Source: Micromonospora acroterricola
GTDB lineage: Bacteria; Actinomycetota; Actinomycetes; Mycobacteriales; Micromonosporaceae
Length of the DNA stretch: 32,092 nt
Direction of reading: 5' to 3'
Assembly (NCBI RefSeq): GCF_003172955.1
Contig: NZ_QGKR01000130.1
Location: 1-32,092, forward strand
Part shown: piece by piece, positions 6,993-14,667 of the stretch
Layout of the letters: each line of letters opens with the position of its first letter
Numbering within the stretch: position 1 is the first letter of the stretch
Translations under genes and position numbers: made by a program
The notes under the pieces: generated by a model
Database searches by the model: none
What the model was told of the DNA's origin: nothing
What the model saw: only the letters and a program-made list of their open reading frames with translations

Positions 6993-7454
6993 CTAGGAGC
7001 GGCCGTACGCCGCTCGGGCCTGGGCGACCTCGGCGGCCGCGCGCTCACGCCACCGGCGTTGGGACTCCCGGTTGCACGCCCGGCAGACCCGGCGGTACCG
7101 GCCGGTGGCGGCGTCGAGTTCGCGATCGTGGCCGTTGCGGCACCGCGGTGACTGGGTCCGGCTCCGGCAGGTCTCGGAGCGGCTGACCTGGCGCAGGTGC
7201 GTGGGCTCGATGCAGTCGGCGACACCGCAGACGTGCTCGACGTCGAGGGTGGGGTCGTAGCCGCCGACGAGGACCACGAACGCGGCGATGTGCGCCCAGG
7301 CCCGGCCGGCGACCTTCTGGTGGACCCCCCGCCGCGGCCCGTAGCCGTGGATGACGAGGCAGCCGGCGTCGGTGCGGTGCGAGCGTTGCCACAGGTACGC
7401 GCGCAGTGATTCCTCGGTGTGGTACCGGGACAGACCCTTGACCGCCGACAGCAC
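6993..7454 (-). CDS. HNH-type endonuclease-like protein
   Basis: A 153-residue protein with a nuclease/zinc-binding layout seen in phage and homing HNH enzymes: a first block ending WAHIAAFVVLVGGYDP, then DVEHVCGVADCIEPTHL (about residues 70-86), then a zinc-knuckle pair CRNGHDREL and VCRACNRESQRR. The family usually reads D/E-H-x-C...N-P-x-H-L; here the Asn is replaced by Glu (IEPTHL), so activity is not certain. The GTG at 7454 lies 6 bases after TACGGT (minus, 7461-7466), which supports this start; an upstream GTG at 7526 would add 24 residues. No phage genes lie nearby, so it may be a stranded mobile nuclease or a domesticated one. Confidence 0.72.
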   Translation of the reverse strand: MLSAVKGLSRYHTEESLRAYLWQRSHRTDAGCLVIHGYGPRRGVHQKVAGRAWAHIAAFVVLVGGYDPTLDVEHVCGVADCIEPTHLRQVSRSETCRSRTQSPRCRNGHDRELDAATGRYRRVCRACNRESQRRWRERAAAEVAQARAAYGRS

Positions 7455-7535
7455 GCGGTCACCGTACCCGTGACTGGTCTGCCGTGCCGCGGTGGCCGCG
7501 CCCGGGCACGATGCGGGCGCGGCCACGGCCGGGGG

Positions 7536-8276
7536 CTAGCGCCCGAGCCACTCGCGGTAGGCGGTGGGCGCGATGACGGCGTCGTTGTTGGCGATGAGGA
7601 CGTCGCCGGGCACGGCGGCGAACATGCCGGCGGTGTCGTCGGTGACGACGTTGCGCGCGTCGCCGCGGGCGGCGAGGGTGATCCTGCCCAGCTCGTCGAG
7701 CGGGAAGACGTCGGGTCCGGCGATGTTGCGGACGCCCTGGAGGGGGGCGCCCATGCTGACGTCGGCGACGGCCTGCGCGACGTCGGCCGCCGCGATGGGC
7801 TGCAGCGGGTTGCTGGGCAGACGGACGGTGCTCTCGTCGGCGGTCCAGGAGATGACCGCGTCGATGAACTCGAAGAACTGGGTGGCGCGGACGATCGAGT
7901 ACGGCAGGGGACCGGCCTTGAGGATGTCCTCCTGAAGGACCTTGGCGCGGTAGTAGGCCAGGTCGGGCACCAGGTCGACGCCGACGATGGACAGGATCAC
8001 CGCGTGGCGGACACCCTCGCGCTGGGCGGCCGCCAGCAGGTTGTCCATGGTCGTCTGGAAGAAGGCCGGGGAGGCGTCGTCGAAGGTCGGCGAGTTCGTC
8101 AGGTTGACCACGACCTCGGCGCCCTTGAGCGCGTCGGACAGGCCCTGCCCGGTGAGCAGGTCCACCCCGGTGGACGGGGAGAGCGGCACCGCCTCGTGCC
8201 CGGCCGTCTGCAGGATCTTGACGACCTGCGAACCGATGAGGCCGGTCCCACCCAGTACGGCGATCTTCACGTCCAT
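7536..8276 (-). CDS. NAD(P)H-binding oxidoreductase (NmrA/atypical SDR type)
   Basis: A 246-residue Rossmann-fold protein. The dinucleotide loop VLGGTGLIGSQVV is at about residues 6-18; VVVNLTNSPTF (about 55-65) and HAVILSIVGVDLVPDLAYYRAKVLQEDIL (about 91-120) follow the atypical SDR/NmrA plan, with YxxxK at YYRAK. Such proteins reduce quinones or act as redox sensors. The ATG at 8276 has GGAAGG four bases upstream; a GTG at 8279 would leave no room for it. It is divergent from an Rrf2 regulator across a near-perfect palindrome, a context that suggests the reductase is the regulator's target. Confidence 0.88.
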   Translation of the reverse strand: MDVKIAVLGGTGLIGSQVVKILQTAGHEAVPLSPSTGVDLLTGQGLSDALKGAEVVVNLTNSPTFDDASPAFFQTTMDNLLAAAQREGVRHAVILSIVGVDLVPDLAYYRAKVLQEDILKAGPLPYSIVRATQFFEFIDAVISWTADESTVRLPSNPLQPIAAADVAQAVADVSMGAPLQGVRNIAGPDVFPLDELGRITLAARGDARNVVTDDTAGMFAAVPGDVLIANNDAVIAPTAYREWLGR

Positions 8277-8354
8277 CACACCTTCCGGTACGGGTTGTGT
8301 CCCCCGTCTGATTCCCTCTGTCCGTCGCCTCGCGGAACGAAACCGGGACTTCGG

Positions 8355-8410
8355 CTGTCCGAGTCAATATACTCGGACAGAATGAGTCCGAGTAATGGGG
8401 TGGCTAGGGT
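8355..8410. promoter_or_regulatory. Rrf2-type operator and leaderless promoter between the reductase and regulator
   Basis: A perfect inverted repeat with 10-bp arms, CTGTCCGAGT (8355-8364) and ACTCGGACAG (8371-8380), has a 6-bp AT-rich spacer. A third half-site GTCCGAGT occurs at 8386-8393. The rrf2 gene has TAGGGT (8405-8410) six bases before its ATG, and the third half-site falls in its spacer region. A minus-strand -10 (TATATT) overlaps the spacer of the palindrome. The arrangement predicts that the Rrf2 protein binds here and shuts off both genes. The repeat is seen; binding is inference. Confidence 0.75.
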
Positions 8411-8416
8411 GAAGCG

Positions 8417-8902
8417 ATGAGAATGTCCGGCGGGGTCGAATGGGCGCTGCACTGCTGCGTCGTCCTCACGACCAGCAGTCGGCCCGTCCCGGCGGCCAGG
8501 CTCGCCGAGCTGCACGACGTCTCCAGCAGCTACCTCGCCAAGCAGCTCCAGTCCCTCGCCCGCGCCGGCCTCATCCACTCCGTGCAGGGCAAGTCCGGCG
8601 GCTACGCGCTGACCCGCGCGCCGGAGAGCATCACGCTGCTCGACGTGGTCCGGGCGGTCGATGGCCCGGGACCGGCCTTCGTCTGCACGGAGATCCGCCA
8701 GCGTGGCCCGTTGGCGACCCCGGCCACCTCCTGCACGAAGCCATGCCCGGTCGCCCGCGCCATGTGGGCGGCCGAGGACGCGTGGCGCCAGGCGCTCGCC
8801 GCGGTCACGATCGCCGACCTCGCCCGCGACGTCGGCACCGACTCCGGTCCCGAGGCGCTGACCGGCGTCCGCACCTGGCTGACCGGCGTGACCGACGACT
8901 GA
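8417..8902 (+). CDS. Rrf2 family transcriptional regulator
   Basis: A 161-residue winged-helix regulator. MRMSGGVEWALHCCVVL starts the Rrf2 domain; the recognition helix is in DVSSSYLAKQLQSLARAGL (about residues 34-52) and the wing is VQGKSGGYALTRAPESITLLDVVRAV (about 56-81), all typical. Three Cys at 90, 106 and 110 lie where IscR and NsrR carry an Fe-S cluster, but the spacing here (C-X15-C-X3-C) differs from theirs, so a cluster or a thiol switch are both possible. No Shine-Dalgarno is visible; the -10 box six bases upstream indicates a leaderless message. It probably represses itself and the divergent reductase. Confidence 0.93.
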   Translation: MRMSGGVEWALHCCVVLTTSSRPVPAARLAELHDVSSSYLAKQLQSLARAGLIHSVQGKSGGYALTRAPESITLLDVVRAVDGPGPAFVCTEIRQRGPLATPATSCTKPCPVARAMWAAEDAWRQALAAVTIADLARDVGTDSGPEALTGVRTWLTGVTDD

Positions 8903-8999
8903 CCGCCGTCAGCCGGCGTGGCGGACCTCTCGTCCGGCCTGCCGGTTGATTCGTTCGGCCGGTCCGCCAGTGAGCGGGGGTCACTCTCGGTGCCGAGGA

Positions 9000-9016
9000 A
9001 TGACGTACGGCGTCAT
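9000..9016. promoter_or_regulatory. Palindrome ATGACG-N5-CGTCAT in the gap before the ANTAR gene
   Basis: The gap 8903-9198 (296 bp) holds no gene I can support. This perfect 6-bp-arm inverted repeat is its clearest element, followed by TACACT at 9031-9036, a possible -10 box without a good -35. It may be an operator for the GAF-ANTAR gene 180 bp further on. The long 5' leader could itself matter, since ANTAR proteins act on RNA hairpins, but I could not find a twin hexaloop structure by eye. Confidence 0.35.
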
Positions 9017-9198
9017 CGGTTTCCGGCTACTACACTGAAAGACCTGTGGTCGGCGCATCAGATCGTGTCGACGAGCCCGGCGTCAAGAAGAGGCGCAGGT
9101 CCCGGCTCCCTGCCGCGGTGGGAAGCCTGCAGTGACCTGCTCATTCAGCTTTCCCAGCGGATTCAAGCTGTTTGTGCCCTTTCAAGGGACACTCCTCC

Positions 9199-9915
9199 GT
9201 GGCCGATCAACAACTCCTGGACCCCACTCACGCCTTCGCCGAACTCGGCCGGATGAAACTGGACGAGACCGACCTCGAGGGCGTCCTGCAGCAGGTCGCG
9301 ACCCTTGCCAAACGGACCATCGCCGGGGTCGACGAGGCGTCGGTGACCCTGATCCGGGGCAGGAACGCGCACACCGCGGCGTTCACCGGCGAGCTCGCCT
9401 TGAGCTTGGACGAGCGGCAGTACGAACAAGGCGGCGGCCCGTGCCTGGATGCGGCCGCCACCCACGCCACCGTGTCGGTGCCCGACCTGACCCGCGAGCA
9501 ACGCTGGCCGCACTACACTCCGGCAGCCCTCGACGCCGGGGTACGCAGCTCGATGTCGGTTGGCCTGCCCGTGCACGAGACCGTCACCGGCGCGCTGAAC
9601 ATGTACTCCACCAAACCCGAGGCGTTCGACGACGAAGCGATCCTGCTCGCCCAGACGTTCTCCGGCTACGCCGCGGTTGCGCTGGCCAACGCGCACCTGT
9701 ACGACGCGACAGCCACCCTGGCACAGCACATGCAGGCAGCGATGGAACACCGCGCGGTGATCGAACAGGCCAAGGGCATCGTCATGGCCGAGCGGCACTG
9801 CACCCCCGACGAGGCGTTCACCATCCTGAGCAAGCTGTCCCAGGACACCAACCGCAAGCTCCGCGACGTCGCCTCGGCCCTGGTCGACAACGCTCACCGC
9901 AGCCCACAGCGGTAA
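9199..9915 (+). CDS. GAF and ANTAR domain antitermination regulator
   Basis: A 238-residue cytoplasmic sensor-effector. The N-terminal ~165 residues form a GAF domain (EQGGGPCLDAAATHATVSVPDL at about 76-97 and the GALNMYSTKPEAF strand near 131-143 are typical). The C-terminal ANTAR domain is at about 180-232: HRAVIEQAKGIVMAERHC then DEAFTILSKLSQDTNRKLRDVA, a three-helix RNA-binding module. ANTAR proteins bind paired hairpins in nascent mRNA and prevent termination, here presumably in response to a ligand or stress sensed by GAF. Start choice is uncertain: GTG 9199 follows AAGGGA by ten bases, while GTG 9172 would add nine residues. It is monocistronic, so its RNA targets are elsewhere. Confidence 0.9.
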   Translation: MADQQLLDPTHAFAELGRMKLDETDLEGVLQQVATLAKRTIAGVDEASVTLIRGRNAHTAAFTGELALSLDERQYEQGGGPCLDAAATHATVSVPDLTREQRWPHYTPAALDAGVRSSMSVGLPVHETVTGALNMYSTKPEAFDDEAILLAQTFSGYAAVALANAHLYDATATLAQHMQAAMEHRAVIEQAKGIVMAERHCTPDEAFTILSKLSQDTNRKLRDVASALVDNAHRSPQR

Positions 9916-10080
9916 CAGACGGTCAACGGGCACCCCGCCCGAGCCGCGCGCTACGAACCTGACCGCAGCCGGTCGAACGCGGCGGTCGCCGGGGCCACGG
10001 GCCGCTCGGGGTGACGTCGAGAGTGCGGGCCGTCCGACCGGGTGCGAAGATCAGCTTTGGCACTCGATCGGAAGGACGAC

Positions 10081-11109
10081 ATGCGCTATCGCACTCTGGG
10101 AGCGACCGGCACCGTGGTGTCGACCCTCTGTCTGGGCACGATGACCTTCGGCGCCGAGACCGACGAGGCGGGCAGCTTCGCCCAGCTGGACCGGTTCGTG
10201 GAGGCCGGTGGCACCTTCATCGACACCGCCGACGTCTACTCCGCCGGCGTCTCGGAGGAGATTGTCGGCCGCTGGCTCGCCGCGCGGCCCGGCCTGCGCG
10301 ACCGGCTGGTCATCGCCACCAAGGGGCGGTTCCCGATGGGCCCGGGCGCGAACGACGCCGGCCTGTCCCGGGTGCACCTCACCCGCGCGCTGGACGCCAG
10401 CCTCCGGCGGCTCGGGGTCGAGGCCGTCGACCTCTACCAGGCCCACGCCTGGGACCCGCTCACCCCGCTGCCGGAGACGCTGCGGTTCTTCGACGACGCG
10501 GTCCGCGCGGGCAAGATCCGCTATGCGGGGGTCAGCAACTTCACCGGTTGGCAGTTGCAGAAGGCCGCCCTGCTCACCCAGCACCTCAACCTCACGCCGG
10601 TCGTGACCCTGCAACCGCAGTACAACCTGCTGGCCCGGGAGATCGAGTTCGAGCTGGTGCCGGTCTGCGAGAACGAGGGCATCGGCATCCTGCCGTGGTC
10701 GCCGCTGGGCGGCGGTTGGCTGACCGGCAAGTACCAACGGGACAGCACCCCCACCGGCGCCACCCGGCTCGGCGAGAACCCGCAGCGCGGCGTCGAGGCG
10801 TACGCGGGTCGCAACGCCGAGGAGCGCACCTGGCGGGTCATCGACGCGGTGGGCCAGGTCGCCCGGGACCGGGGTGTGTCCATGTCGGCGGTGGCGCTCG
10901 CCTGGCTGGCGGGCCGGCCGGCGGTCACCTCGGTGATCCTCGGAGCGCGGACGACGGAGCAGCTCGACGACAACCTGACCGCCGCCGACCTCCTTCTCGA
11001 CGGGGAGCAGACCCGGCTGCTGGACGAGGCGAGCGCTCCACCGGTGGGCGACTACCCGTACGGCCAGGCGGGTGTGCAGCAGCGCGGCCGTGACCTGCCG
11101 GCCGGCTGA
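10081..11109 (+). CDS. Aldo/keto reductase
   Basis: A 342-residue NADP(H)-dependent reductase with the (beta/alpha)8 AKR fold. The catalytic tetrad is visible: Asp48 in FIDTADVY, Tyr53, Lys81 in ATKGRF and His122 in YQAHAWD. The C-terminal cofactor loop is seen in VTSVILGARTTEQLDDNL (about residues 281-298). The group is the YajO/oxidoreductase type that reduces small aldehydes and ketones. The ATG at 10081 has GGAAGGA six bases upstream, so in-frame starts further up (10042) are not needed. The DinB-like gene follows after 21 bp; the two may be co-transcribed, although the second also has its own possible promoter. Confidence 0.93.
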   Translation: MRYRTLGATGTVVSTLCLGTMTFGAETDEAGSFAQLDRFVEAGGTFIDTADVYSAGVSEEIVGRWLAARPGLRDRLVIATKGRFPMGPGANDAGLSRVHLTRALDASLRRLGVEAVDLYQAHAWDPLTPLPETLRFFDDAVRAGKIRYAGVSNFTGWQLQKAALLTQHLNLTPVVTLQPQYNLLAREIEFELVPVCENEGIGILPWSPLGGGWLTGKYQRDSTPTGATRLGENPQRGVEAYAGRNAEERTWRVIDAVGQVARDRGVSMSAVALAWLAGRPAVTSVILGARTTEQLDDNLTAADLLLDGEQTRLLDEASAPPVGDYPYGQAGVQQRGRDLPAG

Positions 11110-11130
11110 CCCGCCGCGCACAATGGGCCG

Positions 11131-11640
11131 ATGACCATGCCCTTCCCCGAGCCCACGCTCCCCGCCGGCAGCCGCACCGAGGTCCTTCTGCGCTACCTGG
11201 ACTACTTCCGGGAGTCGGTGGTGGCGAAGGTGTCGGCGCTGGCCGAGGGCGAGCTGCGGCGCAGCGGCCTGCCGTCGGGATGGACCCCGTTGGAGCTGCT
11301 CAAGCACCTGCGGTACGTCGAGCTGCGCTGGATCGAGTGGGGTTTCCAGGGGCGGGATGTCCCGGAGCCGTGGGGTGACCGCCGCGGGGAGCGCTGGTAC
11401 GTCGCGCCCGAGGAGTCCCGCGCGGATCTGGTGGCGGCGCTGCGTGCCCAGGGCGCGCACACCAGCGCCGTGGTGTCGGCGCACGACCTCGCGGAGGTCG
11501 GCGCGCCGGGCCCGCGGTGGAACGGCGCCGACCCCGCGTCGCTGGAGCGGGTGCTGCTGCACCTGCTCCAGGAGTACGCCCGCCACCTCGGTCACCTCGA
11601 CGTCGTGGCGGAACTCGCCGGCGGACCGACGGGCGAGTGA
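11131..11640 (+). CDS. DinB family protein (DUF664), possible thiol-dependent enzyme
   Basis: A 169-residue four-helix-bundle protein. The typical pattern is present: LLRYLDYFRESVVAKVSAL at the start, GWTPLELLKHLRYVELRWIEWG (about residues 50-71) carrying the first metal His, and LLQEYARHLGHLDVVAEL (about 145-163) with the last His residues. Members of this superfamily include metal-dependent mycothiol and bacillithiol transferases; this sequence has the His pattern but its substrate is unknown. CACAAT lies six bases before the ATG and there is no ribosome site, so it may also have its own leaderless transcript. Confidence 0.85.
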   Translation: MTMPFPEPTLPAGSRTEVLLRYLDYFRESVVAKVSALAEGELRRSGLPSGWTPLELLKHLRYVELRWIEWGFQGRDVPEPWGDRRGERWYVAPEESRADLVAALRAQGAHTSAVVSAHDLAEVGAPGPRWNGADPASLERVLLHLLQEYARHLGHLDVVAELAGGPTGE

Positions 11641-11644
11641 CCCG

Positions 11645-11696
11645 GCGACCGGCCGCACCGGCTCACCGCTCGGCGGCGGCGGGTTCGGCCGGTCGC
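11645..11696. terminator. Possible shared hairpin between the DinB and MFS genes
   Basis: Perfect 10-bp arms GCGACCGGCC (11645-11654) and GGCCGGTCGC (11687-11696) bracket a 32-nt loop and lie just past the dinB-like stop. The right arm is within the 3' end of the convergent MFS gene. The loop is long and there is no T-tract, so a terminator role is plausible but not strong. Confidence 0.35.
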
Positions 11697-12897
11697 GGCG
11701 CCGTGGTCGTCGGCCAGGTGAGCCGGCGCACGCCGGGGACCAGCGCGGTGCCGGCGCAGGCGGCCAGGACCAGCAGGCCGGCGATCGCCAACGGTACGGG
11801 CGCCCCGAACGCGTCGGCGGCCAGCGGCGCCAGGGCGTAGCCCAGTGGCATCGCGCCCAGCGAGACCAGCCAGTCGTACGAGGTGACCCGGGCCAGCACC
11901 TCGGGTGGGAACTGGTGCTGCACGACGGTCTCCCAGACCGGGTTGAGGTAGCCGAGAGCGGTCAGCGCGATCCCGTAGGCGACGATCACCACCGGGGCGG
12001 GCGCGGCGACGGCGAGCAGCAGCAGCGGCGCGGCGTAGCCGGCCAGCCCGAGGTTGGCCAGCAGCACGGGTCGGCGCAGCCGGACCCGCCCGGCCAGCAG
12101 CGAGCCGACGAGCATGCCGACCGCGCCGGCCTGCAACAGCAGGACCCAGATCGCCTCGCCGCCGAGGCGGCTCAGGGCGACGGCTGGACCGAGGGTCATC
12201 AGCACGGCGGCGGCGCCGTTCCACACGCCGTGCCCGATGAGGCTGGTCCAGAACCAGTCGCGGGCGCGCACCTCGCCGAAGCCGTGCCGCAGGTCGGCGA
12301 GGAGGGAGCGGCGGGGCACCGGCACGTGGCGGACCCGGACCAGCGCGAGCAGCGTGGCGCTGACCGCGAACGACGCGCTGTCGATGATGAACGCCCAGCC
12401 GGGGCCGGCGGCCCAGATCAGTGCGCCGGCCAGCGCGGGCCGGCGAGCCGGCTGGTGTTGGCGGTGATCCCCATCAGCGCGTTGGCCTGCTGGCGGGCGG
12501 CCGGCTCCACGGTGCCGGCGACGAGCGGGGAGGCGGTCGGGATGGCGAACGCCGAGGCGGTGCCGCCGAGCGCCGAGGCCACCACGACGGTGGTCAGCGA
12601 CGGGTCGCCGCCGAGGAGTTCGACGCCCACCGCGAACTGGGTCGCACAGCGGACGAGGTCGGCCAGCAGCGCGACCCGGCGGGCGTCGAACCGGTCGGCC
12701 ACCACGCCGCCGAGTGGTAGCAGGAGCAGCCGGGGCACCATCGCCGCGGCGAGGACGACGGCGAGCGCGCCGGTGGAGCCGGTGGCCCGCAGGACGGCCA
12801 GGGCCAGCGCGGCGGGCACCACGGCGTCACCGACCGAGGAGACGGTCCGGCCCAGGAACAGCAGACGGAAGGAGCTGATGCGCAGGGGACTGGTCAT
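11663..12897 (-). pseudogene. MFS transporter broken by a one-base frameshift
   Basis: Two adjacent frames make one major-facilitator protein of about 411 residues. The first (start ATG 12897) has FRLLFLGRTVSSVGDAVVP and the MFS loop GGVVADRFDARR (about residues 60-71), and runs into an early TGA at 12418. The second carries on seamlessly as ALAGALIWAAGPGWAFIID from about 12437 to 11663. Near 12436 the expected GGC-CCG-GCG reads one G short, which shifts the frame. The C-terminal part keeps normal helices, so decay is recent, or it is a sequencing error in a GC run. The divergent MarR gene suggests a drug exporter under local repression. A start six bases after TATCGT points to a leaderless transcript. 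Confidence 0.8.
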
Positions 12898-12903
12898 CCG
12901 CGC

Positions 12904-12956
12904 ACGATACTTCGACGTCGAATATTTCGGCAACGAATATTTCGCCGCGCTAAGCT
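12904..12956. promoter_or_regulatory. MarR operator region between the MFS and marR genes
   Basis: An 11-bp sequence, CGAATATTTCG, occurs twice in direct orientation (12919-12929 and 12934-12944, 15 bp apart) and is itself nearly palindromic (CGAA-TAT-TTCG). It overlaps a perfect 12-bp palindrome TTCGACGTCGAA (12911-12922). Promoters face out on both sides: minus-strand TTGCCG-N18-TATCGT ending six bases before the MFS start, and plus-strand TAAGCT (12951-12956) six bases before the marR GTG. A MarR dimer bound here would block both. Confidence 0.7.
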
Positions 12957-12962
12957 CTGCCG

Positions 12963-13463
12963 GTGACCACCACCCACGACTCGGTCGACCGGCACGTCGA
13001 GCGCTGGCTGCCCGTGCTGCCCGACCTCGATGCTGACGTCGAAGGAGCGGTGACCCGGATGGGCGTGCTGACCCGGCACCTGCGCACGGTGAAGGAGCGG
13101 GTCCTGGCGGACTTCGACCTGCCGGCGCACGAGTACGACACGCTGCACGCCCTCGCCGGTCGGCAGGGACGCGCCGCGCCCTCGGAACTCGCCGCCGACC
13201 TGGCCATGGCGCCCGCCTCGATCACCGCGCGGGTCGACAGCCTGGTCGAGCGGGGCTTCGTCCGGCGGATACCGTCCACCGTCGACCGACGTCGGGTGGA
13301 CGTGGAGCTCACCGACGCGGGCCGGGCCGCCTGGCACGGTGCGATGGACGTCCGGGGCGCCGAGGAGCACCGCCTGCTCCGCGCGCTCACCCCGGAGGAA
13401 CGGCGACTGCTCTCCGACCTGCTGCGCCGGGTGCTGCTCGTCGCGGAGCAGCAGGTCGACTGA
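12963..13463 (+). CDS. MarR family transcriptional regulator
   Basis: A 166-residue winged-helix repressor. The DNA-binding part is clear: PSELAADLAMAPASITARVDSLVERGFVRR (about residues 77-106) is the helix-turn-helix, and STVDRRRVDVELTDAGRAAW (about 108-127) is the wing with the family's D-x-R-R-x motif. The long N-terminal and C-terminal helices form the dimer. Members sense phenolic or drug ligands and control efflux or detoxification genes. It is divergent from an MFS exporter, its likely target, now frameshifted. GTG at 12963 follows TAAGCT by six bases, which indicates a leaderless mRNA. Confidence 0.92.
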   Translation: MTTTHDSVDRHVERWLPVLPDLDADVEGAVTRMGVLTRHLRTVKERVLADFDLPAHEYDTLHALAGRQGRAAPSELAADLAMAPASITARVDSLVERGFVRRIPSTVDRRRVDVELTDAGRAAWHGAMDVRGAEEHRLLRALTPEERRLLSDLLRRVLLVAEQQVD

Positions 13464-13545
13464 GCGGGCACATCCGAGACCGGGCGGCACGCCGTACCGG
13501 AAAAACGCCTGGCGGTCCGCGTACGCCGATGCGAGGGTGACCGGC

Positions 13546-14061
13546 ATGACAGCGGATGCGCTCGCCGGGACCTTGGCCGACGACGGACGCCGGCGGGTCT
13601 TCGCGGCGATCGTGCTGGGCGCGGCCACCGCGACCCAGATCGCCGAGCGCACCGGCCTGCCGGCGCGGACGGTGCTCACCGGGATCCGCCGGCTTACCGA
13701 CGCGGGCCTGGTGACCGGCCGCGACGGCGCCCTCGCGCCCGACGAGGTGTCGCTGCGGGCGGCGGCGCGCGAACGCCAGCCGGCCGACGAGGCCGACCCC
13801 GCCGACGACCCGGTGCTGCGGACCTTCCTGCGCGCCGGGGTGCTCGTGGGCCTGCCGGGGCAGCGCGGCCGGCGGCGGGTGCTGCTGGCGCACATCGCGG
13901 ACCGGTCCTTCGAGCCGGGGACGCGCTATCCGGAGCGGGCCGTGGACGAGGCACTCAAGCCGTGGTGCGCCGCCGGCGGGTCGGACCACGTCACACTGCG
14001 CCGCTACCTCGTCGACGAACAGCTGCTCACCCGCGAGCACGGGATCTACCAGCGGCTCTGA
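13546..14061 (+). CDS. DUF2087 domain protein with N-terminal HTH
   Basis: A 171-residue likely transcriptional regulator. Residues 1-70 make an ArsR-like winged helix (ALAGTLADDGRRRVFAAIVLGAATATQIAERTGLPARTV). The C-terminal ~80 residues are the DUF2087 module, seen as LRTFLRAGVLVGLPGQRGRRRVLL, RSFEPGTRYPERAVDEAL and HVTLRRYLVDEQLLTREHGIYQR. The DUF2087 module is found in other regulators and its ligand is not known. ATG at 13546 has GAGGGTGA just upstream. It lies 83 bp after marR with no clear terminator between, so read-through from marR is possible. I see no obvious partner enzyme. Confidence 0.82.
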   Translation: MTADALAGTLADDGRRRVFAAIVLGAATATQIAERTGLPARTVLTGIRRLTDAGLVTGRDGALAPDEVSLRAAARERQPADEADPADDPVLRTFLRAGVLVGLPGQRGRRRVLLAHIADRSFEPGTRYPERAVDEALKPWCAAGGSDHVTLRRYLVDEQLLTREHGIYQRL

Positions 14062-14139
14062 TCGTCCGGGCCGCGAACCGTCCCGTCGCAACGCGCCGAC
14101 GGCGGATAAAGCCGTTGACCGGGCGTTGATGATCGACAG

Positions 14140-14667
14140 GTGACCAGCACGATCCGACGACCCGCCTGGGTGACCGCCGCCGCCCGTCCCGACCAGCCCG
14201 ACGCGAGACTGCTGCTCCGCGAGTACATGACGGAGATGGTGGTCCGCTACCACCGCCGCCCGGCGCTGCCCGGGGAGGTCGACGAGGCGCTGGCCGAGTC
14301 GCCCAGTGACGACCTGACGGACCCGACCGGCCTGCTCCTGCTCGCCCACCACGGTGCGGACCTGGCCGGCTGCGCCGGGCTGCGGTGGTGGCCGGAGTGG
14401 GCCGAGCTGACCCGCGTGTTCATCCGCCCCGCGCATCGCGGCGCCGGCGGGGGCGGCGCGCTGCTGGCCGCCGTCGAGCAGCGGGCACGGACGGCCGGCG
14501 CGGACCGGATCCGGTTGGACACCCGCAACGACCTGGTCGAGGCCCGGGCTCTGTACGCGCGGCACGGCTACGTGGAGATCCCGGCGTACTCGCAGGGCCC
14601 GTACGCCGAACACTGGTTCGAGAAGCGTCTGCGCCGAGGAGTTGACGGCCGCCTTCGGTTGCGCTAA
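14140..14667 (+). CDS. GNAT family N-acetyltransferase
   Basis: A 175-residue acetyltransferase. The acetyl-CoA binding region is AELTRVFIRPAHRGAGGGGALLAAVEQRAR (about residues 87-116), with the RGAGGG loop, and the C-terminal VEARALYARHGYVEIPAYSQGPYAEHWFEKRL closes the fold. The end motif YxEHWFEK(L/R)L is typical of actinobacterial members described only as GNAT. The start is GTG at 14140; no ribosome site is obvious. Notable: the 3' end of this gene contains the -35 box of the hsp20 promoter, and its stop codon overlaps the -10 box. Confidence 0.88.
   Translation: MTSTIRRPAWVTAAARPDQPDARLLLREYMTEMVVRYHRRPALPGEVDEALAESPSDDLTDPTGLLLLAHHGADLAGCAGLRWWPEWAELTRVFIRPAHRGAGGGGALLAAVEQRARTAGADRIRLDTRNDLVEARALYARHGYVEIPAYSQGPYAEHWFEKRLRRGVDGRLRLR

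Noticed and set aside
8903..9198. A possible small gene or riboswitch in the gap before the ANTAR gene
   Set aside because: No open frame with coding character and no recognisable riboswitch core; only a small palindrome could be supported.
11357..13036. A 559-codon plus-strand frame over the MFS region
   Set aside because: Gln/Gly/Arg-rich shadow. It had to be considered because the MFS gene is frameshifted, but the transporter sequence on the minus strand is certain in both halves.
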